Assembly (NCBI GenBank): GCA_963920635.1
Contig: OY987304.1
Location: forward strand, 37,324,365 to 37,388,364
DNA: 64,000 nt
From: Pseudeuparius sepicola
Taxonomy: Eukaryota; Arthropoda; Insecta; Coleoptera; Anthribidae
Direction of reading: 5' to 3'
Below, one piece after another: positions 11,127-23,514 of this stretch. The position numbers and the translations under genes are program-made. The notes under the pieces are model-generated. The model searched no databases and was not told where the DNA came from. It worked only from the letters and a program-made list of their open reading frames with translations. Position 1 is the first letter of the stretch; each line of letters starts with the position of its first letter.

Positions 11127-12949
11127 GTCAGTGAAAGGTTAGAATGCGACTCTGTGTGAATTGGCAAGTGTATTCATAAAAGCTAAACATTAAAGATAGC
11201 AACCAAGGCAACGAGTTTGGTCTATATTGTTGCAAATTACAAATTCTGTACAAAGAGGACATTATCTACTTCTAGCAAACGTTTTAATAGTTACAGAATC
11301 TATGAAAATAAATAAAACAAGTGAGAATGATTCGTATTTAAGAAGCACACCGAAAAATTAGTTGAATATGTCAGATCAATAATTATTAGCAATTACACAC
11401 TAAAATCGATGTGAGCTTACTGTATATCGTGTACTTATATTTCTATTGTCTATTCATCTTAGAGAATAAGTAAAGTGTATCTAAACAAAATCTCGCAAAT
11501 GGCTGAATTGCACGGGGTCGCACCATATAAAAAGCATACAGAGCCGTTTGCGAATAATTTAACTAAAAACGTCCCTCTATTCAGCAAGTAGTGTCTACCG
11601 AGTTTATCGTCGCTGATGACGGTGCGATCACGTTGTTACCAGTGCTGTTCCCTATTGCTCTTTAACATAAAAGAGCTTTACACATGGAACCATTGAGTGC
11701 GGCTACATTTTCACTGTAACCAACTATCACCCCGCCCTGTAGAAGACCCCTATATCATTTTAGGTCAACTTTTAACAATTCTATACTTCCTATATTTTAT
11801 AATTGTTCTAATTTTGAAGAGGCAAACGTCCGGGTTTAAATAGCCGTAAAAATTTTAATTTTAATTAAGTGCCACCCTCACGAAAAATGAGTCACGTATA
11901 CCGCGTTAATTCATTAATTTATGTAGAAACTCATAAAACACTTAAAGTGTGAAACGGCGGAGGAAGTCATTAGGACCAAATGGTGTGACGAGAGCGTGAA
12001 CGCTATATAGGGGTGTTCCAAATTCCGTTGTGAGAGCAATGAAAAATGGAATGCAACTTGTTTCATTTTAGCATAACAAATGGCTAGTCACTGTTCGTTG
12101 TAGAACTATTAAGTCCTAATCTAATTCGAAAAAAATATATTTATTTCACCTTTTATTTTCATAAAGTTTTCATGCAAAACAACGGGCTAATACGTAATAA
12201 GTAAATAAAAATTTCTTGATTTTTTCCATAGCCTCTAGACATGGGTAGAGTATCACAAATAAAGTCCGAATCATAAGAAAAAAATTTACGCAGAACTATT
12301 TAAAATTTGACTTTGCCAGCAGATTGTGCTTGAATAGGGATAAAAAATTCCGCAACTGTCAAATTTGACATTTAACAAAAAAATATCTTGTGAATCAACA
12401 GAAGCGACCTTTTTTGCGATGGATAGCTTAGAGAGACCTTTATAAGCTCTTCCATCAATCCAACACCGGCAACTTGCCCTAATGTCAAAATGGCGGTCAA
12501 AATGTCAGCCAAAAGTCTCATGTTGGCCAATATCTTAAGAACGGTTCGTTACATCAAAAAATATTGTCTGAGTAAAAATGAACCTCCTTCCTGAACATAC
12601 TTTCGATTGTTACACTTTTTCTGAAGGACGTAAAATTCGACTCTAATCTGTTGAGACGTTTTCGGCCGAAATCCACATTTTTACCATAAAGTTGAAATGC
12701 CCAATTTTGGATGGCTATATCGTTGAAACTAACTAGTTTAGCTGGATACATCATAGAATAAAAGTTGTTCGACATGAAGTTTCAGCGAAACTTCATCAAA
12801 ATTGTTTTTCCACGTTCCCAAAGATAAAATTCATCGTAGGTATAGCGTTGAGTAAAGGAATTATAGGGGAAGAGGAACTGCTCCGTGTTGTGAGTTGCTA
12901 ACAGGTAAATTATTAGAAAACAAGGAACGCCATCTAGTAGCCTGTAACT
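11127..12949. other. Unassigned; small repeat at 12741-12782
   Basis: No gene is supported. The 42-bp piece at 12741-12782 recurs in reverse complement at about 14672-14712 (shared cgaacaacttttattctatg), so both are fragments of one interspersed repeat. Confidence 0.35.
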
Positions 12950-12965
12950 TTTAATTTTCCATAAT

Positions 12966-13197
12966 TCTGAACAGACTGCCAATGATAAGTATGTAAGTTC
13001 TAGTCATAAAACTGCTTAATAAAAGATGGCATACCGTTTCCGCATGTCCAAGTTCACTTTACATAAAAAAAATCGTTTCAATGATTAAATAACATTCAAT
13101 TTAAACTGTACTTGGACATGCGCAAACGGTATGCTATTCTTTTTTCAGCAGTTTCATATCAAGAACTTCTATACTTCTCGTTGGTAGCCTGTTCAGA
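12966..13197. repeat. Palindromic MITE-like unit, 232 bp
   Basis: Ends TCTGAACAG...CTGTTCAGA with arms of about 90 bp that meet around the stretch between ATGTCCAAGT and ACTTGGACAT. A nearly identical copy is at 16128-16364. No target duplication could be fixed at its edges, so it may be a structural part of repeat R rather than a separate insertion. Confidence 0.8.
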
Positions 13198-13349
13198 AAC
13201 GGGGAAAAATTAATTATTAAAATAAAAGTTCACGTGACGGTACGATACAATTATTAAAAAAAAAATTTAACAAAAAAAATTAAAACTGACAAAAATTTGC
13301 CCGTATACACACTCCACAAAAAATTTAAAAAAATGAACAAAATATAACA

Positions 13350-13612
13350 CCGAATTCACAAATTTGCCCGTATGCACATTTCAACTAAAATTTTAGAAAT
13401 ATTTTTCTCTTTCTAAATTGAGTTATCTTTGGATTTGGTGACAGTCAAAGCAAGAAATTTAAATCAATTTAGATATAAATACATCATATATCCTACATAC
13501 ATCATAACTTACTGTCACCGACTCCAAAGATAACTCAATTTAGAAAGAGAAAAATATTCCTAAAATTTTAATTGAAATGTGCATATACAGGCAAATTTGT
13601 GAAGTCGGTGTT
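13350..13612. repeat. Palindrome with about 95-bp arms
   Basis: The arm from CACCGAATTCACAAATTTGC to TGGTGACAG (about 13350-13445) is matched by its complement at about 13512-13612, around a 66-bp AT-rich centre. The same structure is present in copy 2 at about 16529-16791. The ATG of the 125-codon frame lies inside the right arm. Confidence 0.85.
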
Positions 13613-13954
13613 ATTTTTGTTGTTTTTTTTTTGTCAGTCAGCCAGGCCACTTCCCGTCTTTCATCCCACTTGGGGCGTGGTCCGAATTGCGCTGTCAGTG
13701 CTCACGGCGCTCAGCTCGCTTACGACCGGTCCGATTTGTTAGTGTGTGTCAATAATGTTTGTCAACCTTTTGTAATCTCTGATGTCAAAATTATAATTTT
13801 TATCAGAGATCAACAAAACATACATTTAATAAGAAGAAAAAGGGTGTTTCTTGAAGAAGCACTTTTTCTTTGTGGAAGCGACAGCATTGATAGCAGCGAT
13901 TCAGAACTGTTTATTGATTCTTCATCTTCTTCGAGTATACCTAGGTTATTATGA
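13577..13954 (+). CDS. Hypothetical 125-residue frame within repeat R
   Basis: I do not recognise this protein. The frame opens in the right arm of the palindrome. It has a hydrophobic N-terminal stretch (about residues 11-23, VIFVVFFLSV), a middle portion and an acidic Ser/Asp-rich tail (SIDSSDSELFIDSSSSSS). The copy at 16756-17133 differs at three nucleotides, of which one changes a residue (Gly44 to Ser). In the inverted copy 3 the segment IRDEQNIHLIRR..RVFLKEA is kept in frame, with a one-codon deletion. Frame preservation across three copies suggests a coding exon of a transposon, but the leading part may be untranslated. It could equally be non-coding. Confidence 0.3.
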   Translation: MCIYRQICEVGVIFVVFFLSVSQATSRLSSHLGRGPNCAVSAHGAQLAYDRSDLLVCVNNVCQPFVISDVKIIIFIRDQQNIHLIRRKRVFLEEALFLCGSDSIDSSDSELFIDSSSSSSIPRLL

Positions 13955-14428
13955 AAACTACTAATAAATTACATTTAATTCGTAATAATCCATATTATGG
14001 AATGCTTCGCAAAACATATTGTAGCAATAAACAACTCGAAGCCGAGTTACGTCGGCGGCGTCTTCAAACTGCGTTAGCAGTTGCGAATTCTGCGTAACCG
14101 TCATTGGCACTTCAATGAAAATACCCCAGAGGGGTATTCGTACCAATATTATTACTTATCTGTAGATGCTCTTTCTAACTGGCTTGGGAACAAGCATACT
14201 AGATATATGTAATTATTGTGTTCGTCTCCTCGAGCAAAATTTTGTGCCAATAACTTTATTAAAATATCATAATCTCATCCCTCACGTCATCTAGTAGGCT
14301 GCAAAATTATTAAAAATCGACCGTTTCGTCTAACGCGGCATAATTTTTTGCAGACCCTCTTCCGCGTAGCGCTGGACGTTGCCGGATCGCTGACCCCAAA
14401 TGTTTGATAGAACGTGCACCTGCCGGAT

Positions 14429-14540
14429 CAGGGCCGGCTCAAGCTTCTGCGGGGCTAGGTGCCGCTTGAGAATGCGGGGCGCCGACAACCGAAAAGGAAT
14501 AGATAGTTTGACATCCACGTAGCGAATATTTTCTATGGTT
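14429..14540 (+). mobile_element. hAT terminal fragment
   Basis: Starts CAGGGCCGGCTCAAGCTTCT and matches, in reverse orientation, the right end of the hAT element at 33707-34157 over about 110 bp. No partner end or second copy of the preceding 8 bp (tgccggat) was found downstream, so only one end remains. Confidence 0.6.
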
Positions 14541-15850
14541 TAGAGCTATTGTTAAGGTCCCATATGACTTTTTACTTAACCTTCCGAATTAGAGATTGTT
14601 ACAAATATGTCGACCAATGAATGCCTTACATGTTTGTACAATTTCTAAGTTAAATATATATTGAGTAGTAAACTTCATGGCGAACAACTTTTATTCTATG
14701 ATGTATCCAGAGAAACTAGATTCAGATTATATCTCAAAAATTAGTTGTGCTTTTTAACGAAGTTAGCAAATTTTGCCAAGTCACTATGCCCATATATAGG
14801 AAAACGGTACCTCTCACCGCTCACGTCTATTTAGCACTGGCCCGTCTAGTCCGTCCGGTCGCAGCGCCGGCATACTGTATCTAACCGGCGGTCCTTACTT
14901 CTCAAGCCATAAGAGGCCGGCCCACCGCGAACACCGTTAGATATTGACGGGACTATCCTATCCAGCCACCAACAAACTGTTGCTTGCTTATAGTAGATTT
15001 TCTGCTTGTCCCCCTGTAGCTGCAACTGGTGCTGTTCCCGTCGAAACCCCTATATATTAGGTAATATATGCTTTGCTCATTTAGATACAGAGTGTTTGCT
15101 GCACAATGATATTCCCGCACCGGCTGCTAAGAATCGTGTACAATAAAGTAGATATAGGTATGTAGGTACTTCTATATTGAGAAAGTCGTCGCAATGTAAA
15201 AACTAAGAAATATTAATGAAAATGAAATTCTGTTTGTTATAATAACCTTTGAGCTTTTCTTGTGACAGCGGCGACGGAAAAAATGCGCGTGCACACAAAA
15301 TTCCCCTTTATTGGTCTAACTGCGTCTAGAATACGAGCCGCGTTGACAATTGTTTTAGTCTATATTTTGGTATTTTTTCAGGTAAATCCCGGTCGACAAA
15401 AAATTAAATAATTTACCGTGCAGTCTTTTCACCTCATACAATTGGAAAAACAATTAAAAGAAAAGCTTTATTAGCTCATTCTCTAGAAGCTTTTATTTGC
15501 CGCAGATTGAATTTTGATTAATCGTTGGAACAATTTTATATCACTCATGTAGAGGCAATCTGCAAAATTAAACAAATGTTAGCAGTGTCACACCAATTAA
15601 TGTAATATTAATAATTGTTTGTTGTCCCAGCGCGGCACAAACATAGATATTTGTTTATTTACAATAGAGTTTGTTCGACTGTGCCTGGTTAATTGCACCA
15701 AGATGAGCCATGCGAGAGAGACTTAATAGCAGATCGTTTGTGTTTTGATGGGGAGAACGGTTCAAAATAAACTATTCAATGTTAGTTGAAACCCCCGACA
15801 AAATATAATTATACCAATAATAACAAATGGAAAATCATTCACAATTCATT

Positions 15851-15996
15851 ATAGACCGGGAGATAGCGACAGATTTTTCGACGTGATGTTACTCAGTATG
15901 CCTTTTAAAGGGCATTATGTTGCGTATATTCTCACAATAATAAGGTATGAATCAGAGAGTCATCCTGGGTTCTTCATATAGAAAAGTGAGTTTTTA
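15851..15996. repeat. Inverted copy of window bases 1-148
   Basis: Begins atagaccgggagatagc and ends gttcttcatatagaaaagtg. It is the reverse complement of the repeat that the truncated mariner-like element abuts at the window start. Confidence 0.75.
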
Positions 15997-16111
15997 TTTA
16001 TTAAAAAATATGCATTTTGAAGTTCAAAATAGAAAATTCCTCGGAAAACCATACCGCTAACGTGGACCTAAAGGGCTACTATTGTCACGTGAACTGGTAT
16101 TTTAATATATA

Positions 16112-17720
16112 CTTAATTTTCCATGTTTCTGAACAGACTGCCAATGATAAGTGTATGTAAGTTCTAGTCATAAAACTGCTTAATAAAAGATGGCATACCG
16201 TTTCCGCATGTCCAAGTTCACTTTACATAAAATAAATCGTTTCAATGATTAAATAACATTCAATTTAAACTGTTGTACTTGGACATGCGCAAACGGTATG
16301 TCATTCTTTTTTCAGCAGTTTCATATCAAGAACTTCCATACTTCTCGTTGGTAGCCTGTTCAGAAACGGGGAAAAATTAATTATTAAAATAAAAGTTCAC
16401 GTGACGGTAAGATACAATTATTAAAAAAAAAATTAACAAAAAAAATTAACAAAAAAAATTAAAACGGACAAAAATTTGCCCGTATACACACTCCACAAAA
16501 AATTTAAAAAAATGAACAAAATATAACACCGAATTCACAAATTTGCCCGTATGCACATTTCAACTAAAATTTTAGAAATATTTTTCTCTTTCTAAATTGA
16601 GTTATCTTTGGATTTGGTGACAGTCAAAGCAAGAAATTTAAATCAATTTAGATATAAATACGTCATATATCCTACATACATCATAACTTACTGTCACCGA
16701 CTCCAAAGATAACTCAATTTAGAAAGAGAAAAATATTTCTAAAATTTTAGTTGAAATGTGCATATACAGGCAAATTTGTGAAGTCGGTGTTATTTTTGTT
16801 GTTTTTTTTTTGTCAGTCAGCCAGGCCACTTCCCGTCTTTCATCCCACTTGGGGCGTGGTCCGAATTGCGCTGTCAGTGCTCACAGCGCTCAGCTCGCTT
16901 ACGACCGGTCGGATTTGTTAGTGTGTGTCAATAATGTTTGTCAACCTTTTGTAATCTCTGATGTCAAAATTATAATTTTCATCAGAGATCAACAAAACAT
17001 ACATTTAATAAGAAGAAAAAGGGTGTTTCTTGAAGAAGCACTTTTTCTTTGTGGAAGCGACAGCATTGATAGCAGCGATTCAGAACTGTTTATTGATTCT
17101 TCATCTTCTTCGAGTATACCTAGGTTATTATGAAAACTATACTAATAAATTACATTTAATTCGTAATAATCCATATTATGGAATGCTTCGCAAAACATAT
17201 TGTAGCAATAAACAACTCGAAGCCGAGTCACGTCGGCGGCGTCTTCAAACTGCGTTAGCAGTTTCGAATTCTGCGTAACCGTCATCGGCACTTCAATGAA
17301 AATGTAGTTCAAGTTTATGAAAGGCTCCTCTTTATTCGCCCCACGCCCCAGAGGGGTTTTCGTACCAATATTATTACTTATCTGTAGATGCTCTTTCTAA
17401 CTGGCTTGGGAACAAGCATACTAGATATATGTAATTATTGTGTTCGTCTCCTCGAGCAAAATTTTAAACTTTTTGTGCCATTTTTTTGACGGGAAAAGAC
17501 AAAACGAATATCAACCGTTTCCAAAACTTAAAGACATTGAGGTTACATTGTTTACAAGCTTAGGGTGCTCACACCGGAGACCGTCGGCACCGTAAGTGTC
17601 AAGTTGTGACGTCACCGAGAATGCCATATATGGTTCAAGGACAATTTGTAAGCACTGTAAACGTAATTCGGACCGTCTGGGAGCGCGCTGTTAGCACCAT
17701 AGTTTCCCGAAAAAAAAAAG
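16112..17720 (+). repeat. Dispersed repeat family R, copy 2 (direct)
   Basis: Near-identical to copy 1 from 16112 to about 17480, including both palindromes. It then continues through a portion missing in copy 1 but present in the inverted copy 3: attgaggttacattg, gtcaagttgtgacgtcacc and gtaattcggaccg at about 17540-17690. It is the most complete of the three copies. High identity to copy 1 implies a recent duplication or recent transposition of both. Confidence 0.85.
16756..17133 (+). CDS. Hypothetical 125-residue frame, second copy
   Basis: Almost identical to the frame at 13577-13954; of three nucleotide differences two are silent. It begins in the right arm of the palindrome at about 16529-16791. 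After its stop, another frame continues to 17278 with a basic tail (LRKTYCSNKQLEAESRRRRL), which could belong to the same transcript after splicing. Function unknown; coding status uncertain. Confidence 0.3.
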   Translation: MCIYRQICEVGVIFVVFFLSVSQATSRLSSHLGRGPNCAVSAHSAQLAYDRSDLLVCVNNVCQPFVISDVKIIIFIRDQQNIHLIRRKRVFLEEALFLCGSDSIDSSDSELFIDSSSSSSIPRLL

Positions 17721-20521
17721 AACAATATGACGAAGAGAACGCTTTTAAACATTATTGTTTTCCCGAAGAAAGTGTTCTTGAAATTACCAGTAACAGTCTT
17801 CCCCAGAGTGCGTTAACTTTCCGTCCATATTTTAATCACGATCATAAATGTTTTTTGTTGTTGAGTAAACACGATTCCAGCAGAGAAATTTAATTTCGAA
17901 CAATGGAATAAGCACGCGAATTTACTTAACGCTTTTACATGTATCTTTTTTACCTTGACGGTTCAACATTACTCAACAGTTATTGTTGTCAAAAGTTAAA
18001 TTACAAAACATCGAAACCTATCAAATGTGGAGGTAGCGATTCCATAGGCAGCGGTTTTCCAGAAATATGGTTATTTTATGCTAGACCAATTTTTAATAAT
18101 TAGTATAATAATATAATGTTTAGCTACATAAAAATTTTAACAGGCTCCCATAAAACGTCAGTTTATTTTATTCACTCGGCAAACTAGGAACGTGAGCTGT
18201 GAATTCTGGACTTCGTCATCGGGTCGCCGAAGCAATTAATTCCGTAGTCCCGTTTATGGTCCACAGAAATCGTAAACGCGAGACGGGTCCGCTCGAAAAA
18301 CCCATTCGGAATTATTTGTTTGTTTACAAAAGACTTTGTTCGACTGTGCCTGGTTAATTGCGCTGCGAGGTGGGTGGTGAGCGATATTTTATGGCACAAA
18401 AAACATATCGTTTGTGTTTTTAAGTAAGCTGATTGGGAGAACGATTGAAAATAAACTCTTCAAGGTATATTCTAATTACTGAATGTGAGAACGAGGATAG
18501 TGTAAACAAACGCAGCAAATTAGTCTCCGGATATTGAACGCAGAGAAGTTTATTTATGGCTGGTCTAAATCAAACGATTCTTTACTCTTTTTAAAGTAAA
18601 TTTTACCGTCTATTATTCTAGAGGGATGGAAAAGATTGTAAACAAAGCAAAAAAGGGTAAATCTAAAGCAGTGAAAGGGATAAATTTCTATTTAGGTATG
18701 TGTAGAGAGGATTTTAAAACAAGTTCAAATCAATTGGAAACGTCTTTTATGCTTTACGAGCTACCATTATAAGTGTGAAACTCTAAGGACTTTCAGCATT
18801 TGGTTGTTATTATACATATAACCACGTGAGTGGATGTATTGTTTCGGCAAAAAAATTTTTCAGCGAAAAGGACTTTGTGTGTCACGAGAGGGGTACAAAT
18901 GAGAGAATGAAAATAAATTCTTAATATAATTTTTAAAACACAATAATTTTTAACCAACGATATAATATGAATAGATGACTCACGCTAATACAAATAACAG
19001 TTTTGTTTTGCTTCAACATTATCTGGGCTGGGGGAAGAAGACGAGGTAATTTGTTTACATTGGCATTTCTTAAATTCAGTCTTTCCTATTTTGTAATTCA
19101 TAATAAATAGTTTTTTGATAGACTGGATACATTGAATGTGCCAACAATAACGTCTTTTTAAAATCATGAAACAAAACAAGTTGCCTTTTATTGAAATGTA
19201 TCTATTGCTATACAGTGTGTCCACGGATGGACTTAACTATACTTGTAAAATTTTTTATTTTCAATTCTTCAAAAAAAGTCATTCTTCATAAAAAAGTCTG
19301 CTTGTTCTTAAAATAAAATTGGCATGGAAAAAGTTGACATCTGATACTGGGTGACCAGAAAATTGAAGAAACGTTAATTTGCATAAGAGTAAACTACCTC
19401 TATTTGTAGAGATAATAATTGTTACACATTTATTAGAAACTAGAGAGCATTTTTGACATTATTATAAAAAGGGGAGAGTAGCGGGTGATATATCGTTTTG
19501 TATGCTTTCGGGGTTAAGGAATTTAGTTCTAGCATTATTTTGAAGGAACGAAATAAATTAGACTGGTTACGAAGAGGTGAAAGTCTAAAAAAGTAAAAAA
19601 AACAGAGTATTTTAGGATTTGGGTGGAATATTCGAATTTACTATTAAATAATGGATTTAAAAAGAATGATGTGGAAGGAGCGATTCCATGGACATCGTTT
19701 ATTCCAGAAATAAATATCGAGTACCGATTTGAAGAGAAATAATTTAAAAAAAAACGAACACCGTGATATCCTTCTGAAAATTTGCATGAGGACAAAATAA
19801 TGCAATACAAACATATTTTCTTAATAACTTTTTTCGATATTTTCAAGGCAAACATGATTTTCCCCAATTTTTTTTATTTTAAATGTCAAATTTGATAGGT
19901 ATGGGCAGCGACGTCACGACCCTCTTTAGGCGCAATAGTGTAAACCAAACATATATCCCAAAATCAGATTTTCAATACAAATTTTCCCATTTGGTGCAAA
20001 CTTTATTAATAGCACTGTATATGTATTAATTGGCATAATAATATGCTGCTCTGTTTAAAATAAATAATATTCTTTAGCCATCCTTATAGGCTGCGGATAA
20101 CTCAACTTTTTTTTTCTCGCAGTGTGATTAATAGACGCATCAAAAAAGAATTATTAAAACTACTTAAAATTTTACTTTGCTATCAATTTGTATGCGGGGC
20201 GAGGTAAATGTCAAATTCGACTTAACTTTAAAAACGTATCTTACTTACAAAATTATTAAAAAATGTTGTTTCTTTTGCAACCAATATTTTTACCGTCTGC
20301 CAGTGTTCATGGACTTAACACAGCATTCATTGCTTTATGTGTAATGTTAGTAATTATTGTTTCCACAAGTTGTTTCTCAACTTTTACTTTTAAATGGTGG
20401 AATAATCAAAAATACACGAGCTTGTTATGAAATACTTAGTTCGTGGAATTATTACTTCATCATCATCGAGGGGTGTGACACAACATAATGGCATGCAGTC
20501 AAAGGAAGCGTCCTGTTCTAC
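17721..20521. other. Unassigned AT-rich DNA
   Basis: No gene is supported. A short related pair is visible: gcgattccatRg...tccagaaata occurs near 18035-18055 and 19680-19710. A single mariner-like tip (TA, CAGTGTGTCCACGG) occurs near 19212 without a partner. Several minus-strand frames of 70-110 codons show no family motif. Confidence 0.35.
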
Positions 20522-20971
20522 AATATAATATAATATAATATAATATAATATAATATAATATAATATAATATAATATAATATAATATAATATAATATAATA
20601 TAATATAATATAATATAATATAATATAATATAATATAATATAATATAATATAATATAATATAATATAATATAATATAATATAATATAATATAATATAATA
20701 TAATATAATATAATATAATATAATATAATATAATATAATATAATATAATATAATATAATATAATATAATATAATATAATATAATATAATATAATATAATA
20801 TAATATAATATAATATAATATAATATAATATAATATAATATAATATAATATAATATAATATAATATAATATAATATAATATAATATAATATAATATAATA
20901 TAATATAATATAATATAATATAATATAATATAATATAATGTAATATAATATAATATAATATAATATAATAT
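20522..20971. repeat. Pentanucleotide microsatellite (TATAA)n, 90 units
   Basis: 450 bp of an uninterrupted 5-bp unit with a single substitution (G at 20940). On the plus strand every frame meets TAA. On the minus strand no frame contains a stop, which produces spurious frames of about 190-210 codons encoding an iterated YYIIL peptide. The near-perfect homogeneity suggests recent expansion or active slippage. Confidence 0.97.
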
Positions 20972-23514
20972 GTAATCGTAAAGTTTCCCCGTTGTTGTGA
21001 TTAATTTTTTTTGCTTGAATGACAAATATCTCTAAAGCGTATAGCTCTACTAGATTCGACAAAACAAAAGAACCCTTCTTCTACCCTCATGACTCACCCT
21101 CACCCACTATTTAGCCCTTATGACGCCTCACCTACTTTACCCGTCCCCTCTTATTCATGAGCCACCCCCTCCAATCCCACACACAAAAGCTAAAAACAAA
21201 CATCGGCGGGCCGCGGCTGCCGCTGTGGAATTTAATTTCCATTGTGCCGTGACAAGTTCATAAACGCACAGTGGCGGGTAATCCCGTTTGAGCTCAGATG
21301 ATGGACAGTTTGGTCCGCGGCCGGGCGGCCTTTGCGACACCGATGCCCCCGGCTCGAATACAGAAGGGTGTTAAATGGGAATTTGCTGGGTTAGGCGAGG
21401 GCTACCACAAAGGGCGTCCCAATGCTGGCCGCTGATCCTTTACTCGATAACATAGTACCTGGTGGACCTATTGCCTCATTCGAGATTCGAAATGGTAATC
21501 GGTGTACGCGGAGTGTCCCATTTGAGGTGACCACACCCATCTTGGATGGGATGTACACTATCCTGATCCATTTGGATTAGTACAGAGTACAGGTGAGTCA
21601 TACACTGTGAACGGGGAATTATTTGTGGTTTATAATTTCCATGGTATAATCTCCTCCCCAACCGGTCCTCCTTCCACGTGGTAATGGCTGTAATGACTGA
21701 CTGCCCGAGCTAATTTTCCTGAACACCCCACTGGCATTGGGGTTATTTGAAGGAAACTATCTATGAACATGATCACGAGAAGCTCAGGACACTGGAAGGA
21801 TTGCGGGCTAAATAATACCATATGGCTAATATCCGTAGAGAATTTTATAGTTGGTTGGGATACTGTGATGTTTAATAACTTTTAGCCTCCCATTAATTAG
21901 AATTTTTTTCCAATAAAAATAAACACATTTTAGAAGAATGAGAAGGCCACCTCTGCTCGAAATCACGTGGTACTCCAGAAAATTGTTGGTATTTCCCTGT
22001 GCTTGGAAACACTGGGGCATCGAAATTGGCCATGCGGGGAAGTCGGATGATGTGCCCAAGCCAAGTACCGATGGCAATGCAAAACTATCCACAGAATAAT
22101 TGGTTGGGTAACACTCATACTGAGCAAGGATAGGGATTTTAACGAAGTCGTAAAGGAGGGGTATTTATTATCTAAGCTTCTCTGTTTCATATTTATCATT
22201 CATAGAGATTGGCATATTCCTGGATCTTGTCTTGCCTGAATACGAGTAAAACAGATAAGTACCCCGCTAATCCGTATACAAGTGTAAAAGTATGTACCCG
22301 TTGCATTACGAACATATTCGAAAGTATGCTAACTCCCTCTTGCGTGCACCAGTCGAACAAAACTGTATGGTCTACCTCAATTCCTTTTACAAATTACCGC
22401 CAGCCATTCCCCACTAAACCATAAACCCCGCGGCCCGCGCGTGTTCCCTAATCCCCCATAAAGAGCCCTTAATGCCCTGCGTCCTCTTCCCGCCCCTTTG
22501 TCCTCCGCCGGTCGCTGACATAACGCGGGCAGTAAAAAGGGCCGTGTTCTCGGGAAAGGCACAAAGCGTCCGGGTAATTCCGTCGCATCTGTCATTCGAC
22601 TGGGCGACGACACTGTAAATAAACTCGAGTGGTGAACGTCGGTAGATAAGGGTGGAGTTTTTTTAGGGCGGCTTTACGGTGTATATACGGCAAAGCAAGA
22701 GGAATTCAGAGATTGTAATAAATATGCGTAGCATATCTTCAATGGTTCTGGAACAGTCATCTATAGACAGAAATCATTTCTAACTGGTGCCTGTCTTCTA
22801 CTCTAGCATTGGAAATTTTATTTATTACACCATTTTCGTAGGGATACTACAAAATAAAAACATATCATTTGGTTCCTAGGATTCAACCCTTTAAAAATAC
22901 CGAATCTATAAAGCGGGATTTATAAATTAAGGTAAAGTTCCCGCAAAGCAAATTGAAATTCGCGAGGCGATGCTCAATCGACCAATTGCCAGCAATTCCT
23001 AGTAGAAGACAGAGAGGAGAACTTGGCTTCTCTCGCCGTTTCGTGCTGTGGGCCATAGAAGTCGCTGTCACCTTACTCTGCTCTCAGTTCGTGGTCTTGT
23101 ATACCTTGTTGTGTGCTGCTCGATAGTATAAGTAGAATCGGCTTGGTACACGAGTAAATTACTACCGGTGCAATCTTATGGAAATATCTCATCATAGAGT
23201 CGCAGTGTTATTATACTCCACACGCCAGTGGGCCTATTACCATATCATAACAGATTGATTTTACGCGATAGGAGGTGCTATGTTCTGACTCTCACGAACA
23301 ATATAAACTTGTGTGTTTAGTCAAGTTGCTGGTGGCATTTTTGAAGAAGTAGTGTATACAGTACTGGCAGGTAGTGCGATTGTCCGTTTTGTGCATAGTT
23401 TTAATTGATGCTCAACATTTTTGGTCATTAGGTACATTGATACTTAAAAGAATTGACATTGGAAATCAAAAAGTGAGTCAAAAAGGTAATCAATTAACTT
23501 AGACCATGATGTTT
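20972..23514. other. Unassigned; two GC-rich islands
   Basis: About 21150-21360 and 22385-22625 are much richer in GC (ggcgggccgcggctgccgct, ccccgcggcccgcgcgtg) than the rest and have no repeat partner in the window. No splice-bounded exon or conserved protein motif could be recognised. They may be conserved regulatory DNA. Confidence 0.35.

Larger units (their letters stand above)
12950..14250 (+). repeat. Dispersed repeat family R, copy 1 (direct)
   Basis: About 1.3 kb that recurs as a direct copy at 16112-17720 with only scattered differences, and in part as an inverted copy at 59908-61214. It comprises a small palindromic MITE (12966-13197), a second palindrome (13350-13612), a block starting GGGGCGTGGTCCGAATTGCG near 13673, and a 125-codon frame. 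Relative to copy 2 it lacks about 50 bp near 14118 (tgtagttcaag...cgcc). The superfamily is not clear; copy 3 suggests imperfect terminal inverted repeats around GTGGTCCGAAT, i.e. a DNA transposon. Confidence 0.85.
14251..16111. other. Spacer between the two direct R copies
   Basis: No gene is supported. It contains the hAT end fragment at 14429, the 42-bp repeat at 14672, the inverted partner of window bases 1-148, and a block at about 15650-15790 (gttcgactgtgcctggttaa, then tcgtttgtgtttt) that recurs at about 18310-18470 after the second R copy. The last point means the duplicated unit extends beyond R itself. Confidence 0.5.

Noticed and set aside
12950..17480. The two direct R copies as LTRs of one retrotransposon
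   Set aside because: The spacer has no retroviral-type coding remnant, primer-binding site or polypurine tract, and a third copy looks like it has terminal inverted repeats.
20390..21062. Two overlapping minus-strand frames of 211 and 187 codons with an iterated YYIIL peptide
   Set aside because: They are translations of the (TATAA)n microsatellite, which lacks stops in every minus-strand frame.
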